Of a DNA stretch of 64,000 nt, positions 11,982 through 24,575 are shown one piece after another. Numbering within the stretch: the first letter of the stretch is position 1; each line of letters begins with the position of its first letter. Under the pieces are notes generated by a model. That model saw only the letters and a program-made list of their open reading frames with translations, was not told the DNA's origin and made no database searches. The position numbers and the translations under genes are program-made. The DNA comes from Dipetalonema caudispina (lineage: Eukaryota; Nematoda; Chromadorea; Rhabditida; Onchocercidae): positions 1 to 64,000 of the forward strand of contig JABVXV010000302.1 of NCBI GenBank assembly GCA_013365325.1. Reading direction: 5' to 3'.

Positions 11982-14909
11982 AGTAATTACGCATTAACAA
12001 CGTCGAGTATGCAGATGTAAAGTAAGCATAAATTACAAAAATTCTGAAATATGATAAATTCAACAAGCAAATATATATGACATAAAATATGAAATATATG
12101 ACGCGTGAATGTAATACTATAATACCCTTTTGAAATGACGAACAAATTATAGTGCGATTAAATCTAATTAATGAATAGGAGTAATAACTGAAAATAATAA
12201 TATTTCGGTAAGAATTAAAAGTATTAGTGAAAGAATATAATTTATTATCGAGTAACACTGCACAAACATTTATGATGCGTAACAAATTTTTAAATTTAAA
12301 ACACTGTTAACAACTTGCAGGGCAAATAACGTTAAAAAATGAAAATTTAAATGTAATGAGGAGTAAAAAAGAAAAATCAGTAAGTGAATGCTTCGTTCGA
12401 TAGATGGGAAAAATGTTGAAGTGGAAAAAAGAAAAATTCAACCTTCTAGATTAAATATCAAAATTCATTGGTTTAGAATTTATAGAAAAAACAAAGTAAA
12501 ACTGTTGAGATGAAGTTAGTAATTAAGGTATACAACACCCTAGTAATTTTTTGTTTCTACTTTTGATTTGTGATTCGAGTAGTACGAATTCTAAAATCAT
12601 CACTCGATACATTATATCACAGTAATATTATATGTGTCTTATATGATACAATTTCGTCATGACATTATAACTTGAGATCTTTCATGTGATACGCATCCAC
12701 TATAACACTGAGATCACGTTCGTGTACTACGTAATAAACACGTCTCTAGCGAAAAAGTGAGGAGAATAACGAAGCATAAGAAGAGAAAATAAATTAAACT
12801 AGATTATTATAAATGTAATCTATTTTTCATTCATTTTACTTTAAATTTACCGAAGAAAAAAGAGAGTAGCAATAGGAAAAGAAAGCTTATAAAATAAAAC
12901 TGATAAGATGAGATGTTAAATTAAAGCATAATAATAATATATGACATAATCATTTTACCTTAGATATAATTCCAAGTAATAAATCCTGACCTTAAATTCA
13001 ATCACCTGTATACAGCAGCAGCAGCAACAATGGCAAGCCGCCAATTAGATGAGCGGGGGAGGCGGGGGATCATTTCCCATCCTCGATCATTACAATGGAA
13101 AAGCATAAACAGCTGTATGTATGCTACTCTCTATGAGTGTGTGTGTGTGTCTGTCTACCTGCCTGTAGTACATACACATCTTCATGCGCAATATATTCGT
13201 CCATCGTGGAAATCAATATGTGAAGTGGACCCATCAATCGACCAACGACCAAGTAACATTATTTATTCGGACCAACCGATCATTATCATCATCATTCATC
13301 CCACACTTACCTCGTCCCTTCCTCATCTATCAATGATGTCATTGTTATCAATTTCTCGAGATATGTTTATCTGATCGATAAGATTTGTCATTAAAAATCA
13401 TATACGTACGAGATAAATAGATAGATCTTGAAAGTTGATTATTTTTGTATATGTGAGAAGTGTTAACGATAATCAGGTTAGCTATATTTTATAAGGTTAA
13501 GACTACTTTTATGAACTTAATAATTCCATAAATTCGGAAATGAAAACTCTAAATAACTCAGCTCAATACTTATTGATTCAGTGTATTTCTCCTGATTTCC
13601 TTCACCAATATTACGATGTTATCCAAATCCTAATCATCGTTAATAGAATGATTGAGCATTGCATTTCCCATTTTCGACGTGTGATGCAAAAAAAAAAAAC
13701 TATGACGTTAGCGCCGCAGTTTAATTTTAGTTTAACTGACGCCAAAATCACTTCAGTTATCGTAATCAAGATCATTTGTAATCAATAGCATATAACATAT
13801 CATCTAAAACTGAAATTCAACTTCAGCAATAATGAACTTCCCTAAATCTTGCCTTTTTTAAACATGTATAAAAACCAACAAATTCAATTGATTGTATAAT
13901 AATCTCACAGATTTCAATTACCGAATTAGATTTACAAATCTAAAAACTTCTGATATGTTTAAAGCCTAAGAAATTGGAACTTTTATGTAATAAAATCGTA
14001 AGGGATTTGCCGGTACAACAATCTTTGGCAGAATGAAATATCGAGTCAAAAAGATTTTTCCGTTTTATTCAATCCTGAATTTAGTCCCAACGAAAAATAG
14101 ATGAAAGTAACAAATAAAAAATCAATAACAGATAAATTCTAATGATGGAGTAACATAAAATGACAAGTAAGATTCATATTACTACCATTGCATATTAAAT
14201 TATTGAATGGAAATAATAAACGGAAGAAGTGGAAGTTATATAATAGTTTAGTAAAACTGCTTGCTGGTCGGAATTGGGGTCGAATTTCAGTATTTTTTTC
14301 TCTTCCTATGAGCAGGAGGTTTAAATGCTGAGGATAAGATTTTTAAAATCATCGTAGAGTTAGATAAAGAGAGAAGAAAAGGTTTCCTAAATTGCTTCAT
14401 ATCAGATTAGTCAACAATATGGTAAACTGTTGTTTCCACTCATCCTGTTGATCGAGATATTAGATATATGAAGAAAACTTATCGGGAATATCTCCACCGT
14501 CCGTTTCTTAATATAATCGCAATATTACTTTTGCATTCAAGTTAATATAAATTGTACTCATCTATCCGAAAATACCATACTCGTCTAATAGCAGCATTAA
14601 AGAGGACTAAACATATCCCGAAATGTTAATTATAGTTTCTGAAATAAACAACTCCACATGGCAAAACATATTTCGCATCTATTGACCAAGAGAATTTGAT
14701 GGGATACAACTAATAAAGCACTGACACTATCAAACACTGTTATTAATAACAGCTGCACATTTATCAATCTGCTATCCAAAACAATAAATTACAAGAAAAA
14801 AATCATTGTGGATTTTTCTGGACATTATAGGATCATGGAAATATTTGGGAAACTATTCCTTGTGACAATATTTTAATGCAATCAACAACCTGTTAAAATG
14901 ATTACACCC
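11982..14909. other. Intergenic: lin-40 upstream / cogc-7 3' flank
   Basis: No supported gene. Mostly AT-rich. A locally GC-richer patch at about 13015-13330 opens with CAGCAGCAGCAGCAACA followed by an ATG and carries a short GT run (13136-13150). It has an open frame of 114 codons, but the composition (Ile and Cys-Val runs) is not protein-like, so it is more plausibly lin-40 upstream regulatory or 5' UTR sequence. Confidence 0.55.
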
Positions 14910-17900
14910 CTATGATTCAAGATATCCAGCATTAAAGAACATCTGTCGCATGTTAACAAAATCCGGTATCTTGGTCGTTCCCAAATCCTCGAACACATCA
15001 GCCAAATATGCTGCAACTTTGATTTTGACGGTAAAGTTTTTATTAGTGATCCAAAGTATCAAATTGCGAACTACATATGTTTTTAAATATTTATTAATTT
15101 CTTCCATCTAATTTATTTTTGCCACAGCTTTCCTAAGAAGATGTATACATGTGGGCCATTATTGCATATTGGTTCATAGACGAGGATATTTTCAAATTTT
15201 CTCTAAGAAATGTAAAAAATTCTCCCTGAGAAATTAGCTCACTACAAATTATGCAATATCTCATGTCATAACATCCAAAAAAGCGGAAAAATATGAAGAT
15301 GCATATATTCGATGAAAATTTCTTTTATCATTTCCAAATTTTTCTAACAGTAACTTCAAAACCTCATTCTGATTGTACTTTTTTTTGGAAGAATGATTTG
15401 GTAATCAATAAATACATCAGCTAGTAATGTCACAACTGCACGATATGGCAGTATATTTGGTGCTTCTTGTAAGACAGCTTCCATCAGTTTCATAGCCACC
15501 ATACTCTAACAGTCGATAATTATATATATGTAATGAAAACTTAGTTCGAGTTACGGCTTATGTTGGAGAAATGAAATTCTAAACAAAAGCAAAAACAAAG
15601 AAAGCCATTAACTATAATCAACTGAAAGTTGTCGACATAGTGAATTCGAATATTCGGCAATATTACCAACTGTATCAACAAAACATTCTTGCACAGCAAC
15701 TGCACATTTACCAATCCACCATGATGGAATGTCATCTGAAAAAAAAGTGCGGTAGCAAACACTTCCAAAACCATAATTTTTTAAAAAAAAAAAACCAAGA
15801 AAATCACTCCGGCTTTCGTACGGAAGACTGCACTCAAGGCTTTCCAATGAAAGTCAATGTGAATATCCATTGCGACAGTGACAACAACTAGACAGTGCAG
15901 AGAGATATATTTTGGACGATATTCATGAAATTTTCATAAATATAAGGAAAATGTTATGAAGTGTTGTCTGTAAGTAAATGAACCACTACAACAATTCGAT
16001 TCATATTATGAGCCTTTTTGGGAAGAACATGGCAGAAGAACTACTCCATCGAATCAACGGTATGATTCATAATCACCAGTACGTGATTATGCCATTATTG
16101 GAAGAAATGTTTCATCAAACTATTGAACCTATATTCTAATTTGAGTTTTTAATAAAACAGTTTGATGAATACTGCTGTTGGCATCTTTTAAATGACCTAG
16201 TATGGCATTACATTACAAAATCATCTTCAATCAAGCCTTAGCCAAATGTTTTTTTTCTTGCAGTTTCTTTTAAAACCCACCTATAGTTTCTAATTTTGCA
16301 GCAAACATAATAGCTGCAGCCATGTTGCCATCCTGTGCATAGGCAGACAATTGATGAGCCAAGGAAAGGAGTGCCACACCAGCTGCCGTTACAAATTCGT
16401 TTGGTGAGGTTCCAAACGACGGTACTTTTGTGCTTTCTTGTATTTCCACATTCTCAGTACTTTTATCCGATATCTGTAACAGAATAACTCACAAATCGCA
16501 GTAATCAAAAGTGGAAATATTGGCTGAAATGGAGAAGCTCCACGAAAATTTAAGTTTCCAAAACTCAATTTCGGGTAAAATTCAATCAGTTCATAAAAAC
16601 TACTAATGCTATTGTCACCAATGACTGCAACAGAATGGCGTAATCTACACGATCGAAGTAATTTGAAAGTTTGAAGTAAGAAAGAAGTTAACTTACAATA
16701 TTTTGTAAACCAATTTCCATATCTGTGACCAGGGTATGTGAAAGCACTTCAACAGTACGCGCAATAAATCGTTTATTCATTTTGCGGACTTCCGCACGCG
16801 CCTTTGCCAAGCTAATATCATATTCTGCTTTGACTACAATTAAAATTCAATACATTGTAAAGCTAGGAATGTTACAGAGTTCCATCTAAATTTGATTATA
16901 AGCTAATTATCATCAAAATTGAATTGTATTCTAATCGTCACTAACTATATTATTACTTTAATTTGTGTACCTGTAAATGAGATCCACCTGTTAATAACAC
17001 TTAGTTTGCGAAGTGTTCTATTTGCCACTGGAAAAAAAAAAGGAAAAAAGAAGCTGTTGTTTGTTACGAAAATTAGATTTCCCTACGTTTCAGGCTCTAA
17101 CACATTATGATTATGAAGAAAATATAAACAAACCAGATGATTTGCTTTGAAAATTTGAAATCTCGCTGAATAATTTTTCTGATAATTTGACGATAGTAGG
17201 ATCTATCTCAACGACTCCTAATTGTTGGAACATATCTTTCAGTCTTTGCTTATCGTTATCAATCCATGTCAAAAGCTGTCCTGTAAAAGTTATTCCGAAA
17301 TTTTCCATCAATATAAAATTTAAAAGGCTTCCTTTTTATACAATAAGGCATTTCGAGGAGTTATTGAAAATATAACACGATTAGTTAACTACAGATAAAA
17401 AAATAAAGCAATGAAAACCACAATAAAAATGCAAAATTGATATGTTCATTAAAAGTAAGACGACAAACACAAACCTGATGTACTTACCAAACGCAAAACA
17501 TCTTCATCTTTAACATTAACCTTATTCATATGCGTTTTATAGAATTTATCCAGCATCGATATTACATTTTCATACATCGTCTGTAATATCAAATTAATGC
17601 AAAAACTAACATGAAATCCTGCCAATCAGTTATCACCGTATTATAAACTCAATATATATTATTTATATGCACATAAAAAATGTCATTTACATTTACATAC
17701 CATGTCACATCCATATTTTACACGAATTAAACAAAAGAATAGCCTTCGATATTTTATATATACAAACCCGAAATGCAGGGACCAAAAAAATAATTGCAAT
17801 ATTGCCAAATGTTTCTTTGGCCATTTGAATCAAATAATTACTTTCTTGGATAAGTTGTGATAATCTATTAGAAAGTTGCTCTAAGCATACAAACGTATGT

Positions 17901-20900
17901 GCAGAATCCTGAAATCAATACGATCATTGCGGTTTTATTTATTTTTTCAATCTTCGCAATATTTGAACAAGTTTCAGGATGAAGTCAATGAGAATAATTT
18001 TTAGTAAAAGGCAGAATCGATTTTTGATTGAAATCACGGAAGACATCAATCATTTTCCCAGTTTTACAATTAAGTAACTGTTCAGTAACAAACTAGTGAA
18101 ATATTTGAACAATTAGCCAGGAATGATGTCGCCAGCTTTGTGTATTCACTGACTACATAGTACAGAAGAAGTTCACCAAATTGTGTAATGCATTTTGCTA
18201 TGGATTTGTCATCGTCGGGATGTGACATGTATTGTGAAACTACCTGAAATTCGTATCAATTCTGAACTGCCTATATCAAAATCCAAATTTATCCTCAATT
18301 AAGCTATACAAATAGGTTTTTAAAATGCAGTAGAAAGCATTTCAGCAAATATATGATCAATGCAATCATGAAGCATTTGTCCGGGTCATCAAAAATGTTA
18401 GAAATTATTGAAAGTTCATTTGTCAAATATCGATAAATAGCTTATATATTGTAGAAAGGAATGAGAGTCTTCTCCAATGAGTGCTGTATTTTGAGAAAAT
18501 TTTTGAAAAATTGATCAAAAATGAGAAATAGAAATAAAGTACAATTTTACTGACTGATCTAAATTCTAAAATCGTTCTCAGTGTTTGAGAGCCAGACGGA
18601 TCATCCTCTAAAGTCTTTCCAATTGTATCTGCACATGCATCTTTGATTTCTTTTTCCCGCATTAGGATAATTTCGGTAAATGTATTCGACAAGAAAACAT
18701 CTGGAGCATCGAGAACTTTTCCTACCCATCTGAAAGAAGTATTGAATTTCCCAGAATTTCTGAAGGCATTTCAATTCGGAAATTCTATCTTTCGATATAA
18801 GTTATGATTCTAATAATGTTGATTATCATATGAAAAGCAAATTATTTGGTTCGAAAAGCTAGGTTTCATTTTGTTTATTAATAGAAAGACTTTCCTCCAT
18901 TTTACTTTATTCGAAATAACGAGATTGTCTATATAAACTCAAACAAGTGAATTCATGCATCACCTCATATTAATATCATTTTTGGTCACATAATAATTAT
19001 AATATCAAGAAATTATACTGACTACAATATTTTTAGAAGAGAACTTACCCATCCATTAGGCGTTTATAATATGAAACAATGACGTCACGAGAATCCAAGA
19101 ATAAATCGGATAAGTTATTAGCCGTGCGGAAACTAAATTTATTTTCACCTTCCACGTAGTGCTTTATAACGTTATTAAAATCTGAAATTAATCGAAACTC
19201 CTCGAATTCCGTACAATACTGCTCGTACAAAACAATCTAAGCTTTCTGCTTCCCGAAACAAATATCAAGTCTACTGTTCAAGGTTTCTATGGAATACGAC
19301 AAGAAAACCTGCAGTTCTTCGTAACATTTCATATTTTTGTTTGATCGACAAAAGATCATCCACCGGTGTTTCCGACTGTATTGCTAATACAATACGTGTC
19401 GAATACCAACTCAAGAAAACATCCTTTGCTTTTTCCAGAAAATCTGCCCGTTGTGGAACATCCAGAAACTGAAATCACGTACCAGAAGAAATACCGGTCA
19501 TCGACAGTAAAATTTTCATTACTTGCACTATTTTGGTTTCCGACTTATTAATAATTTGAAAATTAGGACAAACTATGAAAATCCAACCACAAATTTCACA
19601 ACCTCAGAGAGAGATTCGTATGCTTTTTGCAAATTGATAACAACATTTTCCGGTGCCGGTTCATTTCCGTCCAAATTTTCAATAATAATAACATTTTCCT
19701 TCCATAATTTACGAGCCTTAAAACAAACATTACTCATCTTCATACAGTCTTATTCATGAGTTTATTAAATTACTTACCTTCATACAATCTTAATGAATTT
19801 AATAAATGGAAAATTGGCTTCTCTCATACAATCACAACTCAACCATTTGCAACATATTTCACTTGCTCATCTTCTCCTTTAAAAAGCAGCATTTAAGCGC
19901 TATTCCATGTAAAACAATGGTATTCTGCAAAATTTTCTTTCTCCACCAACCATCAAAATTTTGACGAGATCAGCCGCACGTCTATCAGCTTTATCATATA
20001 TCGCGATAGCATCAAATTCCTTGATAAGCTGCTCCTTGGTATGTGCATCCACCACCATCTTAAGGCGCTCATGAAGTTCGGCGCAAGATCTGGCGCATTC
20101 TTCCAAATTGTTTTCATCACTTCAATTAAAGATAAGCTCTCCGATTTGAACAAACTATTCTTCAGTGCAAAAAATATGTTGTAACAAAGCACTTAGACTG
20201 ACAAGCATTTGAGCTGGTATAAAAATTTTGAAAAACGTTACTATTTGGTGCGTTCAAATTCGTTTCTCATTTCCACCAATGAATTTTCTGTTTCATGAAT
20301 TTCTGTTTCAACTGTTTCCAGTAAAGCCTGAAAAGCAAATTGTTTACACATATAGTTCATCAACCTAATTGTTCGTAGAGCTAGAAAAGTGCACGACAGT
20401 TGCAATAATCCAAAATTATCAAATTTAGAGATCCTTAATTAAGTAATTTGAAACTGGAGCTTAGTGGACAAACTGTGACCAACTTCATGTTACTTCATAT
20501 ATTGCAGCATGGAAATCAAATATTTCAAGAAATGTATGAAAAATCGAATGAAATTTCGAACAAAGTTTTGAAGTATTTCTCAAAATCTAAAACTTGTAAC
20601 TTACTAAAGTGAAGGTAGCGTTTTTGTAGAAGTAACAATACATGAAATCAGTTGTACTAAGTAAATAAATAGATAATTATCTGCTGGGAAATTAAAAGAG
20701 AAACTATAAAGTTAGATAAATAATTAAGTAGTACGTAAAATTAATAAACCAGATCGAAACTAAGTATGCCAAGAAACATGCGAAGAAATTAACAAAAAGA
20801 TATGTTCAAAGTGATCACGTTAATAGGCTCCTCTCTAGAATTGATCCAATCCAACAAATCAGTTGTGTTCCAATGTTCCGGAAAATTTGGGATCTCAATC

Positions 20901-21358
20901 TAAAAATTTAATATAAAAAGTTTGACCAAACCACATATTTGTATATACCACAAAATACATCTGAAATGTTGTAAATATATTAGAAGTAATGTTGAAAGAT
21001 GTAAGTCAGCATATTATTATTTGTTTTAAAGAATATTTAAATTTTGGTTTGAAAATTGAGTTTTTATGAAATTTGTAAATCAACAAATTTTTATGTCTTA
21101 ATCTTCTTTTCAAAAAAAAAAAACAATCTCGCACTTTAACTTCCATACGAATATATAGTTGTATACTCAAGAAAAAACAAGAAAAAAACTCTGTAATTTT
21201 GTCAAATAATTTCTTTTCATTTTTAAATGATAAAATTGTAAAGTAACTTTTCTTTCAAACAACAAAATTATACGGATATCCCATCCTTCCCGAGTTTGAT
21301 TTTTTCAAAATTTTAGAGAATTAGAAAAGTACTTGCATGTACATACTTTAGACATCAT
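14910..21358 (-). CDS. cogc-7: Conserved oligomeric Golgi complex subunit 7 (about 686 aa model)
   Basis: COG7 belongs to lobe B of the COG tether for retrograde vesicles at the Golgi. Exons (minus): 21358-21347, 20899-20819, 20327-20242, 20119-19951, 19716-19603, 19468-about 19309, 19236-19049, 18729-18555, 18243-18094, 17908-17768, 17580-17488, 17275-17134, 16833-16697, 16473-16281, 15735-15613, 15010-14910. Identification rests on co-linear similarity to human COG7: WNTTDLLDWINSRE near the start (human FDVKEWINAAF), RIVLAIQS, a GWVGKVLDAPDVFL block, EFVTAAGVALLSLAHQL (human [20 protein letters not shown]), DDIPSWWIGKCA (human NMADNWLGSIA) and YLADVFEDLG (human YLINVMDALG). Human COG7 is 770 aa. 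About 30 residues are missing after exon 2, so a small exon in 20330-20818 is probably unfound. The join of exons 6 and 7 does not keep frame with a GT donor. The 12-nt first exon is tentative. Confidence 0.88.
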
Positions 21359-22556
21359 TGACAACTCGCTGTCCCCATAAACACACAGTAATCATCCACT
21401 GCTATTATAACGGATTAATTAACATCTGATCCTTAACATTTTCATACCGGTAGTACTTCGTTATATCTTGATACGCGGGTTTTCAAAAAGCATTTTAGAT
21501 TATGGGGATTTGTTTGTTTATTGCTTGATCATTTTTATAAAATTTTGTAAGAGAACCATAAGGTAGACAATAAAGTTTTCCGGTTTGATTATGAAAGACT
21601 TCCAGTTTCTGCTTGATTGCATCCTGATTTGATATTAGATACCTGATTTGCTATGTTGAAAGCGATGATAATTTACTGGCTTTCAAAAAAGCCTCACTAC
21701 CATATTTCAGGATATCCGGAATCTTTTGCACACACGAGGTTTCACAGTTACTCGATCTATTGGAGGATTGTATCTATCGAGGAAAACTTCGCATTTTCTT
21801 CAATTTCTCTATGTTTGTACTCCTCAGCTGAAAGAAAATTATACTTATGCATGTCTCATTCTGAAAATGTTTGATATCGGTCCGGTTAACGCTTTAGTAT
21901 TTTTGGATTTTTCAACATGCAAAATTTTCATTCCTGGATAATCTAATTTCACTCTGCCTTCTCCGGGAAATCGCCATCTGTCTGGGCGACATTTGTTATC
22001 ATTTATGTTTTATACTTTTGCGGTAGAAGTGACGGACGCATACGAGCTTGTGTTGCGCACAAAGGAAGATAAGGAAGCAAATTGATGCATTCTGTTTCGA
22101 TCTTTTTTTACCTTAACCTTCCTTTCTAGTAGCCTCATTAACTAACAAATAACGCAGACTATTTCTTACATTTCCTTAGTCTATTGAACTTGATATTTCA
22201 CGTTCCTTAATTGTCTCATAATTTGCTTCATCAAAACTGTTCTGTTTCTTTGGTATCATATAGCATTTCAACAGCTTGCCTTAGTAAATATGGCTTTTGA
22301 ATATTTTCGAGAATTTGGTCGTAGAAACTTTTAGGAAATTAATAGCAGACAGCTAGTTTTAGGATATGGTAGGCTGAACTGCTTGTAGATTTCAGGTTTT
22401 GTTTTGTGGTAGTTCCGGACATTGCTTCTTAGTTGGACAATTAGATACAGGTGAGATCCGAAAGTGTCGCTCATTGATCATTTTATCTCTAAATTGTGCG
22501 GTAAATGCTATTTTGCTTACCTAGACCTTTCAAGATTTACTTTTGTTTAAGATCCC
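21359..22556. promoter_or_regulatory. Shared divergent upstream region of cogc-7 and dvc-1
   Basis: About 1.2 kb between the start codons of two divergently transcribed genes. No recognisable core promoter element was identified. A GC-richer stretch near 21955-22080 is the most likely regulatory segment. This is inferred from gene orientation only. Confidence 0.5.
22550..22551 (+). other. Possible spliced-leader acceptor before dvc-1
   Basis: A T-rich stretch ending TTTAAG sits 5 nt before the dvc-1 ATG at 22557. A short gap between acceptor and start codon is typical of SL1 trans-spliced nematode messages. Inference from pattern only. Confidence 0.4.
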
Positions 22557-23835
22557 ATGAGCAAGATATTTGGATTGGAAGACTTACAACTTGCCCGTTC
22601 ATTTCAAAACACACCACCAAAAAAGAAGCGACACAGTTTTCCAGCAGTAAGTGTACTAATATTACGTGTTCAAGCAAGTTCACCTGACATATGGAAATAA
22701 GTTTGCGTACACGTGAAATGGGATTGAGTTCATGAATAAACGAGTTATTTTGTGATACATTTAATCTTCATTTACTATAGAATTTTCGAAGCTATAAAAT
22801 TTTAGGCTGGCTCGTCCACATCCATGAATTCATCCCAACCTAATTCTCTGGTGGATCCTATCTGGGAAACAATCGATCCAACTCCAGATTTGCACACACT
22901 TTTCCGGCAGTATGATGACACTTTCTTCGATGGGAAACTGGCTTCATGTGAGGTGAAATGGAGTTCTCGAATGACCGTGTGAGTTTTACCTGGAGATGAT
23001 GCTAGCTGGAGGTTAGACTTGAAGGATTCTTTCATAGTGCTAGAGGCTTCATTTTTCTACAATGGAAGAGGCTTTATTTTCCCACTGCAATGTCCACTTC
23101 TTATGACGACTTGTAATGCAAATTTTCATGAGCCAGAATGCTTATTGATTTTTGAAGTTAAAAAAATCTTTTTACAGGAGCGCGGGTTTGTGTAGTTTTG
23201 AAAAAAAGGGTAGGTTTTGTTCTATTCGACTCAGTAAGCCACTTTTGCAATATCGGCCTCGAAAAGATTTGGTGGAAACATTGCTACACGAGATGATCCA
23301 TGCTTATTTATTTCTCTCCGACGGAGTCATGTAAATTCTTCATTAAAATTAAATTTTTATTGACATTATTTTATAGTTCTGAAGATTTTCACATACTATT
23401 ATTGTAATTTTTCGCATTCCAGTTCTGGATATATATACATACTTTTTTAGGGATCATGATGGACATGGACCAGCGTTTCAACTCCATATGCATCGTATTA
23501 ACATGAACGCAGGGACAAATATCACCATTTATCACAATTTTCATAACGAAGTGATATATCACCAAAAGCATTGGTGGAGATGCACCGGACCTTGCCGGTG
23601 AGCTAACCGCCATTTTAGAGTTTCAACAAGTATAAATTTGATTTTGAGTGTAAGTTTAACTTGTCTGACCATATTTCAATGAGTGGAAATGTTGGTCCGT
23701 TGAATCTATTCAAACTTGAAACGTAGTAGTAATAGCAGTAATAGTAATAATAGACATTTCTATAGACTTTATATTAGTGTAAATGAAACTAATGGATTCC
23801 TTGAAATTTTTCGAAATTCTCTGCATTAATGAAAA

Positions 23836-23866
<31 letters not shown>

Positions 23867-24575
23867 CGTTTTTCTAGAATGTGTCCGCCATTTTATGGTT
23901 GGGTGAAGCGATCAATGAACCGTGCTCCAGGCAGGAACGATTTTTGGTGGAAGAGACATGAAATGAGTTGTGGAGGTGTCATTTAAACGCTTATTATATA
24001 ATAAATTTCTCTTATTTTAAGGATCTAACTAATACCAAAGATTATTTTTAGGTGATTTCATCAAAGTCAAAGAACCAGAAAGTTATGGTATGAAAAAGAC
24101 GTCTGAAGTACCGAATAGAAAATCTCAGTCTCGGACATCGCAAACACCTCTGAATAGATATTTCACTGGAGAGGGCCATGTTTTAGGTCATCTATCATCA
24201 TATTCGAAGGATATTTTAAGTGACAACATTAACTTGGATAGATCTGGAAACAACGTTGTTAGTAGCGGGATGAAACTTAAAATGCAGCCCACTGGAAATT
24301 GTTGCACTAAAGATGATTTGAGGACACAAAAAATAGTTTCAACAGCCGAAGGGAATACAACAGCTGTTGCCATGCCAAAAAATGACTTTGGATTGCTAGT
24401 AAAAGAGAAGATCCTGGGAAGTAGCAGGTCAACTGGTGCTGGAAATATTGAATCAGTTGATAGTGATATAATCATTTGCGTGGCATGCCCAGTATGTAAT
24501 GTGTATGTTCCGGAAAATGCCATCAACTCTCATCTGGATTCATGCCTCAAACAAAACTCATTTCTTTGCTTGTGA
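22557..24575 (+). CDS. dvc-1: SprT-like DNA-protein crosslink protease (Spartan/DVC1), 394 aa
   Basis: Spartan is a replication-coupled metalloprotease that degrades DNA-protein crosslinks and recruits p97/CDC-48. Exons: 22557-22646, 22806-22978, 23178-23330, 23451-23597, 23878-23975, 24052-24575, all in phase. Residues 1-30 (LEDLQLARSF, then PPKKKRHSF) correspond to the human N-terminal helix followed by a basic NLS-like run. The SprT domain carries VDPIWETIDPTPDLHTLF, HEMIH at 125-129 with H144 as third zinc ligand (DGHGPAF), then HWWRCTGPC and a second zinc-binding block ending HEMSCGG. Next come a PIP-like box Q251-F258, an SHP box F258-G266 (FTGEGHVLG) and a C-terminal UBZ4 finger (C366, C369, H381, C385). 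All expected catalytic and metal residues are present. It is shorter than human SPRTN (489 aa), mostly in the linker. It is divergent from cogc-7 and convergent with xpo-1. Confidence 0.95.
23832..23865. repeat. A13 plus (TA)11 tract in dvc-1 intron 4
   Basis: A poly-A run followed by alternating TA lies about 12 bp before the exon 5 acceptor (23876-23877). It replaces much of the usual polypyrimidine stretch, leaving only CGTTTTTCTAG next to the exon. Confidence 0.9.

Noticed and set aside
13030..13374. 114-codon plus-strand frame beginning MASRQLDERG
   Set aside because: A neat start after CAG repeats, but the composition drifts into Ile and Cys-Val runs from simple repeats. No splice sites or family resemblance.
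22806..22824. Start of dvc-1 at the internal Met (22824) with trans-splicing at 22805
   Set aside because: The upstream exon 22557-22646 is in phase and encodes LEDLQLARSF, which resembles the Spartan N-terminus, so the longer model is preferred.
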